A model generated the notes under the pieces. The model saw nothing but the letters and a program-made list of their open reading frames with translations, was not told where the DNA came from and searched no databases. A stretch of DNA of 64,000 bases from Microcaldota archaeon (lineage in GTDB: Archaea; Micrarchaeota; Micrarchaeia; Micrarchaeales; Micrarchaeaceae): contig JAJZOR010000004.1 in assembly GCA_021811435.1 (NCBI GenBank), positions 45,876-109,875 on the forward strand, read 5' to 3'. Position 1 is the stretch's first letter; each line of letters begins with the position of its first letter. This document shows positions 35,431 to 44,730 of the stretch, piece after piece. The position numbers and the translations under genes are program-made.

Positions 35431-35497
35431 CGTATCACCGCTATATGTAGTATTCTATCCCTGTTATTATTTATTGCCTTTTGAAATCTTGATTCGG

Positions 35498-36550
35498 CTA
35501 CTTGAACCATCTATCCATGCTCGACTGGTGCGCTTTGGTCCTTGTCCCTATCATCCTGTCGACTGCCTTCTCTATCCTCTCCTGCGAGAAGTCGTGCTCG
35601 CCGCACATGAAACCCAGCACGCCATCCTTGTCGGCCTGCAGCAGCGCAGCATCGGCCACGAAGCTCTTGTCCAGATCTACGACCTCCGGATTCTCGAAGA
35701 GGCCTACAACCTCGCTTACATCCAGCTCGAATTCCGCATTGAACTTTTCCTTTGCGTACCTCTTTACGTCGTCGAGGGATTTCGACGACTTGGCGACCTT
35801 CAGGGCGGTCTTGGGACCTATTCCCTTTATGCCCTCGTTGAAATCGGTGCCCAGCATTATGCCTACCCATATGAGCTGCTCCCTGCTAAGACCCAGGTTG
35901 GCCAGCGTGTCTTCCAGGCTCATCAGCTCAGGTTCGACAGTTATGTATACGTTCTTCTTGGGCAGCTTCCTTCTCCCGCTTATGGACAGGTTCCTTACAA
36001 CCCTGGGGGAGCCGAAAAGCATCGTGTCGTAGTCCTGGCTCGCCGCTGCGTATATGAGGCCCTTGCTGCACATGTAGCTCGCCTGCGCCTCGCCCTCGCT
36101 GGGCGCATTGACATACCCTATGCCCATAAGTGACAGCAGGCGCTTGGAGCTCTCGACCACGTTCTTGTCTATCCTGGTGCTCGCCTGCGCGTGCGTGCGT
36201 GCGGACTCGAGCTCGCCTGCGGCCTTGGCCTCCTGCCACGCCGCATATGCGGCCTTGCGGCGCTGCATCCTGGCTTCTATTGTCTTCTGCTTGAGTATGG
36301 ATGGTATGCCGTCGAAAACGTATATCGGGGTTATGCCGTATTCTATGAGCTCGGTCGTCCTGTAGAAAAGGCCGGAAAGGTGGCTGGTGAGGTTCCCGTG
36401 AAGGTCTGTCAGCGGGGTGCCGTCCTGCTGCCTTATTATCGAAAGGAATTGGTATATCGCGTTGTACGCGTCTATTGCTATGGTCTTGTCGTTGAGCTCG
36501 CTGAACTGTATCTTCCTCTTCGATACCAGTTTGCTCAGATCCACCGACAT
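35498..36550 (-). CDS. fen1: flap endonuclease 1
   Basis: The 350-residue structure-specific nuclease removes 5' flaps at Okazaki fragments. The XPG N domain (IAIDAYNAIYQFLSIIR, YVFDGIPSILK), XPG I domain (APSEGEAQASYMCSKG, SQDYDTMLFG) and the helix-hairpin-helix WVGIMLGTDFNEGIKGIGPKTAL are complete. The tail QSSMDRWFK is a PIP box for PCNA binding. It lies 8 bp downstream of mbf1 on the same strand. Confidence 0.95.
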   Translation of the reverse strand: MSVDLSKLVSKRKIQFSELNDKTIAIDAYNAIYQFLSIIRQQDGTPLTDLHGNLTSHLSGLFYRTTELIEYGITPIYVFDGIPSILKQKTIEARMQRRKAAYAAWQEAKAAGELESARTHAQASTRIDKNVVESSKRLLSLMGIGYVNAPSEGEAQASYMCSKGLIYAAASQDYDTMLFGSPRVVRNLSISGRRKLPKKNVYITVEPELMSLEDTLANLGLSREQLIWVGIMLGTDFNEGIKGIGPKTALKVAKSSKSLDDVKRYAKEKFNAEFELDVSEVVGLFENPEVVDLDKSFVADAALLQADKDGVLGFMCGEHDFSQERIEKAVDRMIGTRTKAHQSSMDRWFK

Positions 36551-36558
36551 TGCAAAAC

Positions 36559-37011
36559 CTAGCGCTTTACTATGAAGTCGCCGATGGTGGCCTTGTCGCT
36601 TTTCCTGCCGTGGTACGCACCTTCGGACTTAGGCTGGGCCGCTAGCCTTATGTTCAGCGCCTTCTCCAGTTTTGCGGTGAGCCGTATCGTCGGCTTTGTC
36701 TTCTCCTCCTCTACCCTGAGTAGCAGTGTTTCCTTCTCGTTCAGCATCTCGGCAAGCACCTTTAGCGGCAGCTTCATGGCCTCCCTGGCCTCGCGCACGG
36801 CGCGGCCGTAACCCTCTATCAGCTCCATTTCCTCTTCAGGGTTCCTGCGCTCCGGCTGGATTGCCTGCCCGGAGGCGGACGGCTTAGGGATGTCTTTGCT
36901 TATCACCTTCTCTCCGCGCGCGCACTTTGCGCATACGCGCAGTTGCGCGCCTTCGACGTCTATCACGTAAATATCGCTTGCCTGTTTGCCGCACATCTCG
37001 CAGTCCTCCAT
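36559..37011 (-). CDS. mbf1: multiprotein bridging factor MBF1-like transcription factor
   Basis: The protein has an N-terminal zinc ribbon (CEMCGKQ..CAKCARG) and a C-terminal helix-turn-helix of the cro/C1 type (YGRAVREAREAMKLPLKVLAEMLNEKETLLLRVEEEKTKPT). This matches archaeal MBF1, which links specific regulators with TBP or associates with ribosomes. The upstream region has a box A-like GTATTTGTTG. It is co-oriented with fen1. Confidence 0.9.
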   Translation of the reverse strand: MEDCEMCGKQASDIYVIDVEGAQLRVCAKCARGEKVISKDIPKPSASGQAIQPERRNPEEEMELIEGYGRAVREAREAMKLPLKVLAEMLNEKETLLLRVEEEKTKPTIRLTAKLEKALNIRLAAQPKSEGAYHGRKSDKATIGDFIVKR

Positions 37012-37204
37012 GGCATCGCCCTATATGCTAAATTTGGCCGTATAGCAACAAATACCTTTCCATGGCGGCAGGCCACGAATGCTTGGCAGTAGACCTTCCC
37101 GTGGGCGATACGGAGAACTCGCTAAGTGTTATAAAGCTTTTCGGGTCATGACTTAACGGTGCTTCGTTACGGCCGTAAAAAAGGATGCGAGGAGGGACTT
37201 GGGA

Positions 37205-38674
37205 GTGTATGGCGACGTAGGCGTCGTGGTCCTGGTCGCGCTCGGCATGGGAATGCTTTACATAAGCTACATTTCCACCGGATTGACGCCCTTGTACCAG
37301 GTAGGCCTGGCTGTAGCGTCCATGATAGGCGTAGGGATCGCGATAACGTGGATAAAGTCGCTCACCGGGGCGTATGGGGCGTACATGATAGGCGGCAAGC
37401 GTGGCATAGGCCTTATCGAGGGCCTTTCTAGGAGCCATCAAGGTTTCTGGGAAGCGATGGCGATGTGGGGGCTTGTGCTAGGCTTCGGCCTGATTACATA
37501 TCCCCTGCTGAGGGGACGCATAGACAGGAAAATTTACCTGTTCGGCATAGCGAGCATAATGGTCACCGTTGCAGTCCTGACGCCGAACTTCACTCTCGCC
37601 CTGCAATTGATACAGCTGCCCCAACTGCAAACCGCAGTGAACGCGTCCTTGTCTGCGCAGGGCAGCCAAGCAGCGCTGAACGCGCGGCTTATCGAGACAG
37701 GAATCGGCGCCGTGGTGGGCTTCTCCGGATACATAATTGTGGCGCTGTTAACCAATGCGGCGTTCATCCTGTTAGGCGTAGCGCATTACATCCTAAGCAT
37801 TTTGCAAGGCGCGCCGCAAATCTCCAGCGTGACTGGCCAGATACCCAGCGTTGCGCCTCTGCTCCCTGGTATCGACATACCGCTGGTTCCTGGCATACTC
37901 GCGCTGGCCTTTATTTTGGTGGTGCACGAGTTTTCGCACGGAGTGCTTTCTAAGATGTACGGCGTCAAGATAAAATCAATCGGCATGCTGCTGTTCGGGG
38001 TACTGCCGATGGGGGCTTATGTGGAACCCGACGAGAAGAAGGTGAACAGGCTGGACAGCCTCAAACAGAGCAAGATATTTTCAGCAGGGATAGCAGCCAA
38101 CTTCATATTCGCGCTGGTCTTTTTCATACCGTTCCTGCTAGCAGCGACTTATCTCATGCCGGCCGTTATGGTACCGGGGGGCGTTTACATAACCAATACG
38201 ATAAAAGGCTATCCGGCAGCTATGAGCGGGGTACAGGACGGAAGCAAGATAATCTCGTGGAACGGATACAACGTGTCCAACATAACGGCATTTGAGACCT
38301 TCGCTATGGCCAGCGAGAAGCCAAACTCAATAGTCCAGCTAGACACAGACAGGGGGAATTACACGCTGAATGAGATGCAAAACGCATCCAACCACTCCAT
38401 CTGGCGCATAGGCATAGTGGTGGCTTACGTGCCCAGCACGCCGGGCAAAGGCCTGATTGACCAGATAGGCTTCAATGTTTACGCTACCATAGCGTTCCTG
38501 TTCCTGCTAAACTTCCTTGTCGCTGTCGTCAATTACCTCCCTATACCGGGATTCGACGGATGGAGGATATACAAGGCAAACGTGAAGAACGGAAAGCTGG
38601 TGACGTGCCTGTCGTTGCTTGTAGTGGCAGGCTTCGTTCTGGGCGCGGTGCCATTGCTGGCCAACTACCTGTGA
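37205..38674 (+). CDS. site-2 protease family (M50) intramembrane metalloprotease
   Basis: About 489 residues with many hydrophobic helices. The zinc site is HEFSH (His241, Glu242, His245), and the second metal motif is NYLPIPGFDGWRI near the end. Between them a PDZ-like domain (GYPAAMSGVQDGSKIISWNGYNVSN) faces outside. It cleaves transmembrane substrates in regulated proteolysis. GTG 37205 has GGAGGG 8 nt upstream; TTG 37199 is an alternative that sits too close to it. The 3' end overlaps the convergent phosphoesterase by 10 bp. Confidence 0.9.
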   Translation: MYGDVGVVVLVALGMGMLYISYISTGLTPLYQVGLAVASMIGVGIAITWIKSLTGAYGAYMIGGKRGIGLIEGLSRSHQGFWEAMAMWGLVLGFGLITYPLLRGRIDRKIYLFGIASIMVTVAVLTPNFTLALQLIQLPQLQTAVNASLSAQGSQAALNARLIETGIGAVVGFSGYIIVALLTNAAFILLGVAHYILSILQGAPQISSVTGQIPSVAPLLPGIDIPLVPGILALAFILVVHEFSHGVLSKMYGVKIKSIGMLLFGVLPMGAYVEPDEKKVNRLDSLKQSKIFSAGIAANFIFALVFFIPFLLAATYLMPAVMVPGGVYITNTIKGYPAAMSGVQDGSKIISWNGYNVSNITAFETFAMASEKPNSIVQLDTDRGNYTLNEMQNASNHSIWRIGIVVAYVPSTPGKGLIDQIGFNVYATIAFLFLLNFLVAVVNYLPIPGFDGWRIYKANVKNGKLVTCLSLLVVAGFVLGAVPLLANYL

Positions 38675-39411
38675 GCTGCGCGCCTGAGATTAGCTATGGT
38701 GCCGAAGTCCATCGTAGACCCGAACCCTATCGCTATGGCGCGCATCCCGTCGACGTCCGCGGCCTTCAGAACGGGCGACAGCAGCTTATCCCTTGGCTCA
38801 ATGTTTATCTCAGTGCCTCCGGCGAAGTAATTCATGGCGGGCATTACAAGCAAGGGCTTGCCCATATAACTGCCTAACAGAAAGCATCTTAGCTTCTCCT
38901 TCCTTCCGATGTCGTTGTACACGCTTATGGCAGGGTGCTCGTGCCCCATTATCAGCATGGAGCATTCCGCCGCGCGGGCTGGGAACTCCTCGCCATGGAA
39001 GAACAGGTACTTCCCGATCAGCGCCTCCTGCGCGTAAACCTTCAGCTTGAAGGGTTCCTTGTATCGTTCCACGAAGTTATCGTGGTTGCCCTTTACAAGT
39101 ACCAGCTCCATGCCGTTGTTCTTTGCGAACTCTATGAAGTCGTACAGCTCGTTGAACTCCTCCTGGTCCACCTTCGAGAACTCGTTCTTTATATCGCCGT
39201 CCACTATTATCTTTTCGGCCTTTGTGAGCTTTATCGCCTTGGCCAGCGACTCCGCCATTTCCCTGAGGTTGACCTTCGGTATCAATACCCCCTGCTTGGC
39301 CATTACGCCCTCATATCCGAGGTGGGGATCCGAAATCACTATGGATTTCAGGCTCCTGATGAACGCTATCGGCAACCCGTCTATCAGCTCTATATCATCG
39401 TCTAGCATCAT
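38665..39411 (-). CDS. Lhr-associated metallophosphoesterase (COG1407)
   Basis: The calcineurin-like fold has motifs ISDPHLGYE, VDGDIKNE, VKGNHDNF, FHGEE and MGHEHPAI, giving a complete two-metal site. This COG1407 type is commonly encoded next to Lhr helicases, as here (7-bp gap), and probably acts on nucleic acid ends exposed by the helicase. Tandem ATGs at 39411 and 39408 are both possible starts. Confidence 0.88.
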   Translation of the reverse strand: MMLDDDIELIDGLPIAFIRSLKSIVISDPHLGYEGVMAKQGVLIPKVNLREMAESLAKAIKLTKAEKIIVDGDIKNEFSKVDQEEFNELYDFIEFAKNNGMELVLVKGNHDNFVERYKEPFKLKVYAQEALIGKYLFFHGEEFPARAAECSMLIMGHEHPAISVYNDIGRKEKLRCFLLGSYMGKPLLVMPAMNYFAGGTEINIEPRDKLLSPVLKAADVDGMRAIAIGFGSTMDFGTIANLRRAAHR

Positions 39412-39418
39412 TGCGCAT

Positions 39419-42091
39419 TCAACCGTTTATCCTCTTCATCACCAGATTGTGCAGGTGCTTGAGGTACTCGTGCCTCTCCTTCATCAGTATTGCGTCAGCC
39501 TGCCCGAAAGTTATCATGAGGTGGGCGAAGGGCGATGGCACCGCGGTGTTTATGAGCTTGCAGCGTATCGCCCCGCTCTTTATATTGGAGAGGACCTCGT
39601 TCGTGCGCGGCATGTCCATGACGTCCTCGAATATCTCCCTGTAAGTCTCTTTTATTATTGGGAAGTTGGGGTCTATGCTCTCCGCCGCCTTGAGGAGCAG
39701 CTGCGCGCTGACCTGCTGCCTGCCTGCGCTTATCTTCCATCCCTTGTAGTTTTTCAGCACCATGAAGCTCCTTGCGGCCACGTGCCGGAACCTGCGCTTC
39801 ATTAGCTCCGTGTTCCTTATGTTGAGCCTAAGCATTGATGTCATGTCGCCGTTCGTGAGGTCTTTTATCATTGCGTCAAGGTTCCTGGCAGTGAGCCGTC
39901 CATCCTTTGGCATCGAAAGCACGAACCCGTTGTCGTTTACCATCACGCCTATGTCGGTGTCCATCATCTCCCTGAGCTCTATCGCGAAAAGCCGCGAGAG
40001 GGCGTCGTTCACCCTCCTGCCGAACAGGGAATGGAACACTATGTACCTGAGATCCTGCCCGCCGCTGTAGTCCACCTGCTCCACTAGTATCAGCTTGTCG
40101 TTCGGCACCACGCCTGCGAAGAGCAGCTGCTCCAGGAAGTAGCCGTATATCGCCGACTTGGACTTGGAGTCTACCGGAAGCATGCTCAGGTATGCGTCTA
40201 TCTTCTTTGGCATGCGCGCCATTTTGGTTATCCTGGTCACCTTGTTGCTCTTTATGTGTGCGCCCACGAGTGAGGCGAAGTCCCGCCTGAAGGCGCCGAT
40301 CTCAGTTGCCAGTTCGAAGCTCAACGGCAATTGCTCGGAGAACCACGGCGGTATCGTTGGGGAGCTTGTCTTGGCGTCGGCCACGTAGCATTTCATGCCC
40401 TTAGCGTATTCGAACCTGTAAAGCCTGCCGCCCAGGGTGAATATGTCGCCGGGCTTCATGCGCGACAGGAACTCCTCCTCTATGTTCCCTATCCATCTGT
40501 TTGTGCCGGTGAGGAACACGTTGACCGAGACCTCGTCCGGTATCGTGCCGAGGTTCAGCATGTATATAACCTTAGTGTACTTGCCGCGCTTGCCGAACGT
40601 GCCTTCCTTGTCGTCGTACCATATCTTGCCGTAAACGTGCCTGCTCTCAAGCCCGACGTATGCGCCGGAAAGGTAGTTTATCAGCGATATGAAATCGGAT
40701 CTTGGAAGCGAATGGTATGCGTAGGCGTTCCTGACCAAGGCGTATGCCTCGTCAACCGGCCATTTCTTTGTGAAGGACATGCCCACTATGTGCTGGGCCA
40801 ACACGTCCAGGGCGTTCTTCGGCACGAGGAACGAATCCAGGTGGTGCTTGAGCATGGCGTCCAGCATTATGGAACACTCCACCAGATCGTCCCTGTTCAG
40901 CACTATCACCTCGCCCCTGGCGGTCGACTTGAAGGAGTGGCCGGAGCGGCCTATCCTCTGCACGGACCTGGTGACGCTTTTCGGGGAGCCCAGCTGCACC
41001 ACGTTGTCTATCGCGCCGATGTCTATCCCCAGCTCGAGGCTTGTCGATGAGACGGCGCATTTAAGCGAGCCCTTCTTGAGCAGCTCCTCAACCTCTAGCC
41101 TCGACTCCCTTGAGAGGGAGCCGTGGTGCGCCGCTATATCCTCTCCGTAATTGAACCTGTGCTTGAGGTTGAAGACAACCCGTTCTGTGCCGCTCCTCGT
41201 GTTAGTGAATATAAGGGTGGTCTTGCTCTTCTTTATGACGTTGTTAAGCTCGCCGTACATCGCGTCCTCTATGTCGCTGTCGTCGGTGTTTATCATGTCC
41301 TTTACCGGGCTGAGCGCCTTTATGTCGAGCTTCTTGCTCCATGACGCGTCGACTATGGTGCAGTCGCGCGGGTCGTCGCCCTTGAACCCGACCAGGAACT
41401 TGGCTGCCTCCTCCATCGGGTATAGTGTCGCACCCATGCCTATCCTGACAAAATCCCTGCCTATTATTTCGGCTAGCCGCTCAAGCGATAGCGAGAGGTG
41501 GACGCCGCGTTTGTTGTTAGCGAGCTCGTGGATCTCGTCCACTATGACGTAGCCGACGCTTTTCAGGTTCTCGACGAACTTCGGCGAATTCAGCATTATT
41601 GCTAGGCTCTCCGGCGTAGTGACGAGTATGTTCGGCGGCTTGACTAGCTGCGCATGTCTTTCCTGCTGGGTCGTGTCTCCGGTCCTGATGCCTATCGTAA
41701 CGTTCCTTATGTTCTGCTTTATGATTTCGGTGCCCTTCTCTTTCTTTATCGCGGCGTATACCGAGTCCAGCGGTTGGAGCAGGTTCCTGTAGACGTCGTT
41801 GTTAAGGGCCCTAAGGGGGGAGATGTATATGCAGTACACCCTGTTCTCGAGCTTTCCCTGGAGCGAATAGTCGAACAGCTTGCTTATTATAGAGAGGAAC
41901 GCGGATATCGTCTTGCCGCTGCCGGTGGGCGCGGTTATCAGAACGTTCCTGTTGTCGCTTATGAGCTTGAACGCGTACTTCTGCGGCGGGGTGAGCTCAT
42001 CGAAGTTCCTGGAGAACCAGCCGCTGACATACCTGTTCAGAGACCCTAGGCTCTCCACATCGCTGAAAGGCTCGCCAGCATATTCTATCAT
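39419..42091 (-). CDS. lhr: Lhr-family SF2 DNA helicase
   Basis: About 890 residues: RecA domain 1 with Q-motif TPPQKYAF, Walker A ITAPTGSGKT and VIVDEIHEL; RecA domain 2 with LIFTNTRSGTE and VQRIGRSGHS; and a long Lhr-specific C-terminal region (winged helix and beta-barrel). Lhr translocates 3'-5' and unwinds forked DNA and RNA-DNA hybrids. ATG 42091 is preferred because a TATA-like AATATAATTC lies about 35 bp upstream; the longer frame begins at ATG 42157. It forms an operon with the phosphoesterase. Confidence 0.93.
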   Translation of the reverse strand: MIEYAGEPFSDVESLGSLNRYVSGWFSRNFDELTPPQKYAFKLISDNRNVLITAPTGSGKTISAFLSIISKLFDYSLQGKLENRVYCIYISPLRALNNDVYRNLLQPLDSVYAAIKKEKGTEIIKQNIRNVTIGIRTGDTTQQERHAQLVKPPNILVTTPESLAIMLNSPKFVENLKSVGYVIVDEIHELANNKRGVHLSLSLERLAEIIGRDFVRIGMGATLYPMEEAAKFLVGFKGDDPRDCTIVDASWSKKLDIKALSPVKDMINTDDSDIEDAMYGELNNVIKKSKTTLIFTNTRSGTERVVFNLKHRFNYGEDIAAHHGSLSRESRLEVEELLKKGSLKCAVSSTSLELGIDIGAIDNVVQLGSPKSVTRSVQRIGRSGHSFKSTARGEVIVLNRDDLVECSIMLDAMLKHHLDSFLVPKNALDVLAQHIVGMSFTKKWPVDEAYALVRNAYAYHSLPRSDFISLINYLSGAYVGLESRHVYGKIWYDDKEGTFGKRGKYTKVIYMLNLGTIPDEVSVNVFLTGTNRWIGNIEEEFLSRMKPGDIFTLGGRLYRFEYAKGMKCYVADAKTSSPTIPPWFSEQLPLSFELATEIGAFRRDFASLVGAHIKSNKVTRITKMARMPKKIDAYLSMLPVDSKSKSAIYGYFLEQLLFAGVVPNDKLILVEQVDYSGGQDLRYIVFHSLFGRRVNDALSRLFAIELREMMDTDIGVMVNDNGFVLSMPKDGRLTARNLDAMIKDLTNGDMTSMLRLNIRNTELMKRRFRHVAARSFMVLKNYKGWKISAGRQQVSAQLLLKAAESIDPNFPIIKETYREIFEDVMDMPRTNEVLSNIKSGAIRCKLINTAVPSPFAHLMITFGQADAILMKERHEYLKHLHNLVMKRING

Positions 42092-42249
42092 TGGATCATC
42101 ATGCAGCAAAGTATGCCGCAGTGAATTATATTGCGCCGCTGAAATATTTATGGCCAATCATAGCAGCCCCGGAAGCCCCGACCTTCAGTTGGGAGGGGGC
42201 ATGGCGCATTATTCGCTGCATTGGACGCTGTGCGTCAAAAGAAGCACGG

Positions 42250-42307
42250 CTACGCGGTTGGAAAAAACAAAAAGGAAAAGATATCGAATAAGAAAATTTT
42301 GATAGGC
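42250..42307 (-). terminator. pyrimidine-tract terminator of the ferredoxin gene
   Basis: On the minus strand, after the ferredoxin stop, the sequence becomes T-rich (AAAATTTTC, CTTTTCC, TTTTTGTTTTTT), with no clear hairpin. This is the usual archaeal T-run type of terminator. Confidence 0.4.
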
Positions 42308-42664
42308 TTACTTGTATATGGACTGGTACTGCTGGCCGTTGTCGTCCGTTATAGTTATGCACTCGCCCTCGCATTCCACAAGGCATGCCTGGCAGAGTAT
42401 GCACGCGTCGCCGCTCACCGCGACCGACAGGCCGCCGCTGCGATCCTCGTACTTCTCGGCGAAATGATGGTGGCCATCCTGGACAGACTCCCACTTTGCC
42501 TTGACCGCAGGGTCGCTCTGGCCTTTCCATTGCTGCTCAGCCGGCGCAACGTCAGCGTTCGCGTCGGGGCCGGACCTGTCCTTCATCTGGAAGACAGCGA
42601 CAGGGCACACGTCAAAGCAGTGAGCACATCCGGTGCATTTCGGTTTGTTAACCCATACCTTCAT
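42308..42664 (-). CDS. two-cluster ferredoxin with central insertion
   Basis: The 118-residue protein has one cluster motif near each end, CTGCAHCFDVCPV and CILCQACLVECEGEC, sufficient for two [4Fe-4S] clusters. About 60 residues rich in Asp, Gln and Lys and containing GHHHF separate them, more than in simple bacterial-type ferredoxins. It should act as a soluble low-potential electron carrier. The start is ATG 42664 (MKVWVNKPKC). A CAATAAATAGG box A lies upstream. Confidence 0.85.
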   Translation of the reverse strand: MKVWVNKPKCTGCAHCFDVCPVAVFQMKDRSGPDANADVAPAEQQWKGQSDPAVKAKWESVQDGHHHFAEKYEDRSGGLSVAVSGDACILCQACLVECEGECITITDDNGQQYQSIYK

Positions 42665-42800
42665 CAAATCAACCCAATTTACCAATACAGATTCTTATTA
42701 ACCTATTTATTGTTTGCTGTATTATGCATTACGCTGCATACAAGCGCGGTGGCGTAGCTGACGACAACGTAGTAGACTGCCACGCGCCATGCCTGCTACA

Positions 42801-43103
42801 TCAGCCAAACAATCCTGCCAAGCCACCCGCAGCTTCCTCTTCGCTCTTCTTCTCCTCCTTCTTCTCTTCCTTCTTAGGCTGAGCTCCCTGAGCTTGCGAC
42901 GGCGCCGCCGCAGCCTGGACCTGGGCGGACTGGGCGTTCTTTATGACGTCCTTTATGTTGACGCCCTTGAGAGACGAAACCACTGCCTTTGCCCTGGCCT
43001 CGTCAGGTGCGAATCCCGCGGCCTTCACTACGTCCATGACATTCTGTTCGTTGATTTCCTTTCCTGCCGCATCAAGAAGCAATGCAGCGTAGACATATTC
43101 CAT
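42801..43103 (-). CDS. rpl12: ribosomal protein L12 (P1-type stalk)
   Basis: The 100-residue protein has the N-terminal dimerisation helices [30 protein letters not shown], an Ala/Gln hinge, a [14 protein letters not shown] charged stretch and the tail GGLAGLFG. It forms the stalk that recruits translation factors. It is last in the L1-P0-L12 operon, 41 bp after P0. Confidence 0.93.
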   Translation of the reverse strand: MEYVYAALLLDAAGKEINEQNVMDVVKAAGFAPDEARAKAVVSSLKGVNIKDVIKNAQSAQVQAAAAPSQAQGAQPKKEEKKEEKKSEEEAAGGLAGLFG

Positions 43104-43144
43104 TCATTTCACCTTTTTACCTTAGCGTTATATTTGTGACACGG

Positions 43145-43990
43145 TCACTTTTGAACCTTGCTGTCCAGCGCCGCAGCCTGGCTCGCCGCGCTGGCGACAA
43201 GTTTTTCCGCTATCCCGCTATCGTATATCTTTGACGTAACCCCAAGGTATTCCGCCTGGGAGTAGGCCTCGGATATGAAGTGGCTTATAGTGTACTTGTT
43301 TACCATCTTGGAAGCAAAACTCAGCGATAGGGCCCTGTTGAAGGCCTGCATCAAGTCACGCAGCGTTGAAGCGGCGTCTATTGAGAGGACCTCGCGCCTG
43401 AACATGAGCTTATGGTCCGTGATTACCGACGGCAGCATCGAAGCGGTGAAGGGCATTACGCCAAGAGTCCTCAGCGCCTTGGCCACATTGGGCGCTATCA
43501 CTGCGCCCTTCTGCACAAGCACCTTGTCCTTTGATATCACCACCTTGCCCTTGTCTATCTTGACGTCTATGCCTGCCTGCTTCAGCTCTGTGACGGCCTG
43601 GCCCGGCTGGATCGACGCCTCCCCGCCCTTTATCTCTATGTCGTCGCTGGCTATCTGGTTGGGCTTTGCAGCGAGCCGAAGCGTGTTGGCCTTGAAGTTA
43701 TTGTATAGCTCGAAAGGATCGCCGTTACCCAGTATTATTGCGCTGGTGGCGCTCATCTCCTGAATCAGCGGCTTCAGGGAGGGCTTGCTCTCCAGTATCC
43801 TGGTGAGGAGCGTGCGCTTGCCGATGATGAACTTTACATTCGGCCTCATCTGGTTCTTCGACTTCTGGAGGAGCCTGTCAGGTATGTTGCTCAATGGCAC
43901 TATGCCTACGACCTCGTACTTGTCGAGCAACTTCGAGTGTTCCTCGACGAACTTTATCTTTTGTTCCTTCGTAAGCATGCTATCACTCAT
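43145..43990 (-). CDS. rpl10: ribosomal protein P0 (uL10), acidic tail absent
   Basis: The protein carries the rRNA-binding N domain (KYEVVGIVPLSNIPDRLLQKSKNQMRPNVKFIIGKRTLL), the archaeal insertion domain and the helical spine that binds L12 dimers (VTSKIYDSGIAEKLVASAASQ). At 281 residues it lacks the charged hinge and final hydrophobic tail seen in most archaeal P0 proteins. Its start overlaps the L1 stop (ATGA), so translation is coupled. Confidence 0.9.
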   Translation of the reverse strand: MSDSMLTKEQKIKFVEEHSKLLDKYEVVGIVPLSNIPDRLLQKSKNQMRPNVKFIIGKRTLLTRILESKPSLKPLIQEMSATSAIILGNGDPFELYNNFKANTLRLAAKPNQIASDDIEIKGGEASIQPGQAVTELKQAGIDVKIDKGKVVISKDKVLVQKGAVIAPNVAKALRTLGVMPFTASMLPSVITDHKLMFRREVLSIDAASTLRDLMQAFNRALSLSFASKMVNKYTISHFISEAYSQAEYLGVTSKIYDSGIAEKLVASAASQAAALDSKVQK

Positions 43991-44619
43991 ATAAGGCGGA
44001 GGGGCTTGCTCATCGTCATCTTCACGTACACGGACTTGATGTTTTGTTTGCCTACCTTCTTGGTGACTGAACTCAGCACCTCGTCTATGTTCGCTGCTAG
44101 CTCCGGTGCAGCCATCTTTTCAGTGCCGACCATGCAGTTTATCGTTGGCAGGTACTTGCCCTTGCTCTTCAGCGTTATTGACTTCGTGGCGTTGCTTATC
44201 AGCGTCGAGACGTCGGACCCTATTACTGGTTTCGGCATCCTGCCCCTCGGCCCTAAGAACTGACCAAGCGACTTGGCGATCTGCGGCATCAGGCTCGGCT
44301 GCGCGAGCAGGTCGCAGTTTAGCAGCTCGCTTAGCATCACCTTGTCGGTGGCTATAGTCTGCAGCTCCTTGCTCGGTATTATCTTCGCGCCGTCCTGCGC
44401 CGCCCTCTCCGACATGGCCTTGTCATCGGCAAAAACTATTACGTTGCTGGACTTGCCCTTGCCGTTAGGCAACTTTACCTCAAGATTGAGCCTGTTGTCC
44501 TGCTTGTTGAAGTCTATGTTTGCGAAGTTCATGGAAAGCTCTAGGCTCTGCGTGAACTTCCTCTTCCCCTTATTCTCTTCGATAAAGGCGTTGAATTTGT
44601 CAAATGTCCCTTTTTCCAT
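43987..44619 (-). CDS. rpl1: ribosomal protein L1
   Basis: The 210-residue protein has the L1 signature in QFLGPRGRMPKPV and the TINCMVGTEKM segment. It binds the mobile L1 stalk of 23S rRNA and in archaea often represses its own operon through the mRNA leader. The leader here is about 45 nt, with small inverted repeats CTGC/GCAG and CTGCA/TGCAG and a GGAGGG ribosome binding site. L11, usually upstream, is not present in the window. Confidence 0.93.
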   Translation of the reverse strand: MEKGTFDKFNAFIEENKGKRKFTQSLELSMNFANIDFNKQDNRLNLEVKLPNGKGKSSNVIVFADDKAMSERAAQDGAKIIPSKELQTIATDKVMLSELLNCDLLAQPSLMPQIAKSLGQFLGPRGRMPKPVIGSDVSTLISNATKSITLKSKGKYLPTINCMVGTEKMAAPELAANIDEVLSSVTKKVGKQNIKSVYVKMTMSKPLRLI

Positions 44620-44681
44620 CTTATCCCTCCTGCAAGATGCAGTGACTGCGGGAAAAGCAGTGAGTAACTATTTGGCGTAAA

Positions 44682-44692
44682 CTTTTATAAAC
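44682..44692 (-). promoter_or_regulatory. box A of the rpl1-rpl10-rpl12 operon
   Basis: The minus strand reads TTTATAAAAGT, a close match to the archaeal TATA consensus, about 65-70 bp before the rpl1 ATG. It leaves a leader long enough for L1 autoregulation. Confidence 0.6.
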
Positions 44693-44730
44693 ATTGCGTA
44701 GGCGGCGGCCCATTCATGTGACCTGCAACC

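Noticed and set aside
37028..37441. minus-strand frame opposite the site-2 protease start
   Set aside because: It overlaps the ribosome binding site and first helices of a well-supported gene and has no pattern of its own.
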